Assembly: GCA_012064415.1 (NCBI GenBank)
Contig: SSNU01000166.1
Span: 26,470 to 90,469, forward strand
DNA length: 64,000 nt
Source of the DNA: Gyrodactylus bullatarudis
Taxonomy: Eukaryota; Platyhelminthes; Monogenea; Gyrodactylidea; Gyrodactylidae
Direction: 5' to 3'
Position 1 is the stretch's first letter; the number at the start of each line of letters is the position of its first letter. The notes under the pieces were generated by a model. It searched no databases, was not told the DNA's origin, and was given only the letters and a program-made list of their open reading frames with translations. Shown piece by piece: positions 60,701 through 64,000 of the stretch. Made by a program: the position numbers and the translations under genes.

Positions 60701-62563
60701 TCCGTCTTTTGCTTTCAAAATAACCGGAATCGATTTGAGGGGAGGGGTGGAACCTTCACGATCAATGAGGATTTTCGTGGTAATCTCACCAGTCATTGAG
60801 TCTACACTAAAAAGATCCATTGCGTTATAGGTTTGAGAGTTGTATTCCGGCAGAATTTCCAAATTGACACGAGCATTCAAACCTTTATCCTTGTCGATAA
60901 CCAAGACTTTGCCAACTCTCGTTCCGACTGGACTATTCTCGAATACTTTCATGTTATCCTTTTGTAGAATTGTCATCGAGGGTTCATTATCATTTTCATC
61001 AAGAATTTTCAGCTTAATCACCTGGGACACTTCATTGGGATCAGCTATTGCATCCTTACAAATAAACCGGTATTGATAGATTTCCTTTTCTTCCCTATCA
61101 AAGCTTTTCGAAGTTAAAAGGTTATAGTGTATTTTACCTTGAGATTTTGTATGTTCGATCAGTTGAATTCCAATATTTTCCTCATTACTTCTGGGACTCT
61201 CTGGAAATCCCCCATAATACGTAGTCAGTTTACAATCAATATTGGAAAATTTAGGATTAACATCAGCATCTTCAACTATGATCGTCCCAAGGAACTCCAT
61301 TGGTTTAGCATTTTCTTTAATTGCAGCGAACTCGGCTGAATTTTCAGTATTAAAATATTCAATCTCAATCTTTGGAAATTCATCATTCCTATCAACGACA
61401 CTGATTTTAATTTGTCCACGAACACGGTTTATAAAATCATCTGGTAGGAGCTTGTTAAGGCCGGTAGTTTCTTGATTGTCAGTTACGTAAAAATTTATCA
61501 AATGCTCGATATATTCCTCAAAGTCGAATCTCTTGTTGACATAGAGCTGACCATTTTGAGATAAATTAAACATTGATTTTATATAGGGTTGGTTATCCTC
61601 TGAAATCTTGTATTTAATATGATCCAATAAGGATAAATCTTTATCTTCGGCTCTTAACTGAAGAATGGGATTCTTTATATTTTCAGATTCGTTAATGACA
61701 AGATTAAAAACCGATAAATCATCTTTGATATCATAGTGGTCGAGATATTCTGATTCTGGCTTCATAAATGTCGGCCTATTATCATTTACATCTTCCACGT
61801 TCACTGTAATACTCAGTATGTTAGATTCTATCGAATTGGAGTAATAGCTGGAAGGTTGTCGATGGACACCGTCAAAAGCTACAACCTTTAGATTATAACT
61901 TTGGACCTTTTCTCGATCCAAAAGACCTCTCAATTCAAGGTAAACTTCAGAGATGATGAATAAATCAGAATTTGGCCTTTGTTCCCGTTTAACGTCTAAA
62001 CTCCAGACATCATTATCTATTCCTTTCTCTAATGAGTAATTTTGCACAGAATTCTGATGAGAATCCCTGTCAATGGCTTGGGGAAGTTTAATTTTTGTAC
62101 CAGGCAATGCGTCCTCTTTCAAACTCAAAACAATTGAATTTGGCCTAAACACTGGCGTGTGATCGTTTCTATCATCCACAACTATGAGAACATCTACAAA
62201 CTCTGGAATCGGTTTCGTATCGGAATCTTTCACGGATATCATAACTTGAAGTTCAAACTGACAGTCTGAAGAAAATTTCAGGTTCTCCTTGAAGAATTCT
62301 GAGTCAGGCTTGCAAATCTCCTCCCTATCAATGACTTTCTGGCTGAAAATTTTGCCGCTTGTTGAATCAATTGAAAATAAACTAGCTGGCATTTTATTGC
62401 CTCTCTGCAGTCTAAACTCTAGGCTCATCTGCTGATTTATATAGTTGATTAAACTAGGCTGATTCGAGTAGTCAACTGTTCCAACAAGTTGATTTTCAGG
62501 TAGGTCATCTTGAACTCTGAAAATGTTCAGACTCTCAACGTTTGTCGTGAAAATTTTGACTAT
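48472..62563 (-). CDS. Delta-type protocadherin (gene span, four exons identified)
   Basis: Joining exons 60073-62563, 58319-58941, 52651-52768 and 48472-48782 on the minus strand gives 1180 residues with all splice phases matching (1, 0, 1). The extracellular part has seven cadherin repeats separated by calcium-binding DxND-type linkers. One membrane helix (about residues 904-928) and a ~250-residue Ser/Asn-rich tail follow. Seven repeats plus the EC1 text DREEIC are typical of delta-1 protocadherins (PCDH1/7/9/11 group), homophilic adhesion proteins of the plasma membrane, often neural. The tail holds KSVSF, which fits the RVxF docking motif for protein phosphatase 1 (the CM3-like element of delta-1 members), and ends SSYV, a class I PDZ ligand. 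The signal peptide must come from an upstream exon. A piggyBac, a SINE and foldbacks sit in its introns. Confidence 0.92.
48783..52650. other. Protocadherin intron with repeat fragments
   Basis: The intron holds FB-1 fragments at 50035-50300, 50640-50675 and 51838-51862, and a short foldback at 51676-51774 (GGCTTAGGTAATATATCC and its inverse) related to the one at 59170-59499. A TTAG tetranucleotide repeat (five to six copies) is at about 52540-52557. Frames at 48837-49055 and 49239-49556 are not supported as genes. Confidence 0.5.
52651..52768 (-). CDS. Protocadherin exon C: cytoplasmic, 118 nt
   Basis: The acceptor CCTTTTTAG precedes 52768 and the donor GTAAGTAAT follows 52651, both strong. 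The exon is open in one frame, phase 0 in and phase 1 out, matching its neighbours exactly. It encodes NLTNYKYYTNSTTIAH then AGHGQ and DRYATL. It lies about 5.5 kb downstream of exon B. It has no start codon and is too short to show up as an independent frame. Found by the splice sites and by phase agreement. Confidence 0.8.
52769..54507. other. Protocadherin intron, upstream part, little content
   Basis: An FB-1 interior fragment lies at about 53500-53640 (CTCTATGGCCAGATTTGAAT, shared inverted with 50160-50210). A TA tract is at about 54357-54370. The frames at 53256-53474 and 53701-53883 show no motifs. Nothing else was seen. Confidence 0.45.
54652..56747 (-). mobile_element. piggyBac element, internally deleted
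   Basis: It is bounded by TTAA at 54652 and TTAA at 56744, with ends CCTTAATGTCCCAGACAC and, inverted, CCTTAAAGTCCCACAGTG. The subterminal unit ATGTGATAGAAATA next to a CCCACTGGGAC-like motif occurs three times: near 54776-54812, inverted near 56352-56386, and at 56717-56740. Repeated subterminal motifs are usual for the superfamily. The transposase inside is broken. Confidence 0.7.
54864..56219 (-). pseudogene. piggyBac transposase pseudogene (PGBD-like)
   Basis: The N-terminal part (56219-55581) is acidic, then has the DDE_Tnp_1_7 entry with AYKILGIHLYMGLVRLP and MYWESETR. After a frame break, SVDELMIPFRGCKSPVR carries the first catalytic Asp. A deletion removes the stretch that should contain the second Asp. 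It resumes with FLVAKCFDKRA, then GGVDLHDS, the conserved late GVD motif. A one-base shift leads to the C-terminal piece (55253-54864) with YKERCRKMN, RRGRPSLKE and a Cys-rich domain (CQNCKNHCSYECIKC...C) of the zinc-ribbon type found at piggyBac C-termini. It is not functional. Confidence 0.85.
56773..56939 (+). mobile_element. tRNA-derived SINE
   Basis: The 5' 79 bases keep tRNA form. GGTGTGG (56773-56779) pairs with CCACACC (56845-56851) as an intact 7-bp acceptor stem. An A-box-like TGGCGTAGTGG lies at 56777-56787 and a B box GGTTCAAACCC at 56832-56842, the internal promoter for RNA polymerase III. About 75 unrelated bases follow, ending TTTCTATTTC plus a run of ten A. That tail matches the 3' end of the LINE at 5886-8036, so this LINE family is the likely source of its retroposition machinery. 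The T-stem has mismatches, so it is not a working tRNA. Confidence 0.85.
57204..58318. other. Protocadherin intron, repeats only
   Basis: An ATT trinucleotide tract occupies about 57452-57477. The string TTTGAGGCCCTAGTGATTAC at 57549 is a solitary end of the 46065 TIR family. The minus-strand frame 57966-58148 has no recognisable motif and its splice context does not match the protocadherin. Otherwise empty. Confidence 0.45.
58319..58941 (-). CDS. Protocadherin exon B: EC7 end, membrane helix, tail start
   Basis: The acceptor is TTATTCTAG ending at 58942 and the donor GTAAGTTTTTG starts at 58318. The first two bases complete a Gly codon, giving DPTSGIVQL across the junction, a normal cadherin strand. 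The domain ends at VTDIPARS and is followed by ILILALGLVLLLLLATLGLI, the membrane helix, then a basic stop-transfer region and Ser/Tyr-rich cytoplasmic sequence. The frame continues to a stop at 58295, but the canonical donor and the matching downstream exons argue that the true exon ends at 58319. Confidence 0.9.
58942..60072. other. Protocadherin intron with a foldback
   Basis: The 1131-bp intron separates exons A and B. A foldback at 59170-59499 has ~95-base inverted arms (CTTAGGTAATATATCTGACA and inverse), related to 51676-51774. A decayed FB-1 end lies at 59555-59650. No coding content. Confidence 0.6.
60073..62563 (-). CDS. Protocadherin exon A: EC1 to most of EC7
   Basis: The acceptor is CTTTTTCTCTTACAG ending at 62564. 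The donor GTGAGTATG starts at 60072, phase 1. The exon encodes 830 residues. It opens inside the N-terminal region of EC1 (FRVQDDLPENQLVGTV). The linkers are VDDRNDHTPVF (residue ~130), VEDVNDNRPTF (~257), VVDRNDEFP (~390), ILDENDNEP (~522), ILDENDNKPEF (~637) and IEDVNDNDP (~755). LDRE motifs recur in each repeat. A single giant exon for the ectodomain is usual for protocadherins. Translation past 60073 into the intron, ending at 59975, is not protein. Confidence 0.95.
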
Positions 62564-62968
62564 CTGTAAGAGAAAAAGAGAAGATTTATTAACTTTTTCA
62601 TCAGTTTATCAGATGGAAAAAATTACAATTGTTTATTTGAAAAAAATACAATTCCTAATTTATTATAGCATATTTTCTGTTGTTGTTGTTCTCGAAGATA
62701 AACAAAATAAATATCAAATTCGAGAACAGGAAGTGGTACAGTAAACTTTTATTATAATGCGCTATCGATCATTGGAAAAAAAGTTTCTCGAAATATTCTA
62801 TCATGATCTTGACTCCAAAGTTGATCAAAATGTTTTCTGCCATTTTCGTGTATAGGAAGAAGCGTAATTTCCAGAAAAAAGGTAAACAATCATTACTTTT
62901 TTGTAAAGAGAGAAAATTAGGAAAAAAGCTGAGCAAGGTCAGGTGAGATTATCTCTTGTTTCCGCTAC

Positions 62969-63016
62969 AAAAAAGCCAGTAATGAACAAAATGGAGACCA
63001 AAAGATCAATGCACAT
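62969..63016 (-). CDS. Candidate protocadherin signal-peptide exon
   Basis: On the minus strand an ATG at 63016 encodes MCIDLLVSILFITGFF, a plausible signal peptide core. A GTAGCG donor at 62968 would join it in phase 0 to exon A, removing a 405-nt intron (62564-62968). The donor is weak, and reading on past it ends soon at a stop. The position and hydrophobicity are right for the missing N-terminus, but another exon further upstream could be the real one. Confidence 0.35.
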
Positions 63017-64000
63017 CCCCCATGTTAGTAAGAAAAAGGGTGGTGAAGAAGAAAATTTGTACCTCCAATATCCGGATGACCTAATCTTTATTTCATCAGA
63101 CTCTATTTCTGTGTGTGTATATGGCCTGAAGAAAATTGAAATTTCCTGATAAATTAATCAGAGAACAGATATTTTTTTTGATTTTCAATTGAAAACATTT
63201 TCTACTGTTTTATCAGCGAGTAAAACCTCACTGATGCTTCTGTGAAATTTGATTTCCTCGTGAAAGAAAAACTATGCAAAATTCATCATCAGTGAAAAAT
63301 TTTTTTACTCATTTTTGTCTAAAACATATTGTTTATGGGAGGATGTAAAAAGCGATATTTTTTCCCATCAAAATGTAAAAACACACATTAATAAAAGGAA
63401 TATCAAATTAGAATCGATAATTGAATACATTTAAAAATCATGTAAATTTATTTATTAAATGACCTCGTTGGCACTTGTTTTAGGAATGTGAGAAGTGAGT
63501 AGAAGAATACACCTTGACTTATATACTAACTTTTATGCAAAGCTAGTTAAAATATGAAGTTTGGAATGTATGATTTTTGCGAGAATCTTTCATCTTGGAC
63601 TTAAAAATAATAAAGATTTTATAGATGTCTATTCATTGAGTTCCCTCAGTTATATTAAGGATTCTTACATATACCAGAAATCAGTGTTTGAGCTAAAATA
63701 TAGTCTTTTTTGAAGTCCTACTCAAGTATCTTAGTTGATGAATAATGAGAGATTTCCGTTATAAAGTTATTAATTATCAGTAGAGTCTCAAAAAATAATA
63801 TTATTCCATTTTTACCAAATTCATCGCGAATTTACCAAAAAAATCTTATATGAACTACTTACAAGCAATACGAATAATAATGTTGAAAATAGACTATGAT
63901 TTCAAGTTTATTTTTGAGCTCAGCGAATAGAGCTTACCACGCTAAAATAATCTATTATTTTAATTACATTTTAAGACCTTATAACTTTGAACCCTAATGT
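63017..64000. other. Upstream flank of the protocadherin gene
   Basis: No coding region was found on either strand. An FB-1 terminus lies at about 63537-63590 (AAGCTAGTTAAAATATGAAG). AGAGTCTCAAAAAATAATA near 63783 may be a decayed end of the 46065 family. The TTATAACTTTGAACCCTAA string at the window end has an inverted relative at 36370. A regulatory region for the protocadherin gene may be present but cannot be shown. Confidence 0.4.

Noticed and set aside
62943..63149. Frame containing YLQYPDDLIFIS, resembling an RT YADD box
   Set aside because: No other reverse-transcriptase motif lies around it, the Pro in the box is atypical, and the region is the 5' flank of the protocadherin gene.

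Overview
The window is AT-rich animal nuclear DNA. It has spliced genes with conventional GT/AG introns, AATAAA signals, a TATA-type promoter candidate, non-LTR, Penelope-like and DNA transposons, and no bacterial operon structure. Host genes are sparse. Five are supported: (1) an unrecognised ~200-residue protein (2393-3032) with a candidate 37-nt intron; (2) a purine nucleoside phosphorylase (13242-14112) split by what reads as a 28-nt intron; (3) an unrecognised two-exon protein of ~361 residues (15685-17035); (4) an NK2-class homeobox gene of the NKX2-1/scarecrow type (31108-33471); (5) on the minus strand, a delta-type protocadherin with seven cadherin repeats. I could follow the protocadherin through four exons over 14 kb (62563 down to 48472), with a possible signal-peptide exon at 62969-63016. 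A seven-repeat protocadherin is not known from Drosophila or C. elegans, so a spiralian such as a flatworm is a reasonable but unproven guess.

The rest is mostly mobile DNA, much of it palindromic and nested. 0-13 kb: a short iterated repeat, a TTAA-flanked piggyBac MITE, several copies of an abundant foldback family (called FB-1 here) and a 5'-truncated LINE with an intact 689-codon endonuclease/reverse-transcriptase ORF. One FB-1 copy (9991-11375) carries a second palindromic insertion (10131-10779). 17-27 kb: decayed Penelope-like elements (PLE: reverse transcriptase, GIY-YIG, 3' ends), a Merlin/IS1595-type transposase fragment, a decayed jockey-like RT fragment and an IS630/Tc1-type transposase pseudogene. 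37-48 kb: three elements with terminal inverted repeats and 8-9 matching bases of a 9-bp target duplication. One is a 1384-bp near-perfect palindrome that holds Mutator-like transposase pieces and sits inside a PLE copy. 54-57 kb: a foldback inside a protocadherin intron that has taken in an internally deleted piggyBac element and a tRNA-derived SINE.

The most interesting signal is a set of hammerhead-ribozyme-like sequences in the Penelope-related and palindromic elements. The plus-strand motif at 10638-10681, its minus-strand partner at 10187-10230 and the minus-strand motif at 47454-47497 share the order helix I / CUGANGA / 8 nt / GAAA / helix III / UUC / helix I, with a compensatory change in helix I. 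A second type lies at a PLE 3' end (22452-22486), with a decayed relative at 43205. Their helix III strands are self-complementary, as described for retroelement hammerheads thought to act as dimers. All of this comes from reading the sequence; no alignment or folding program was run.
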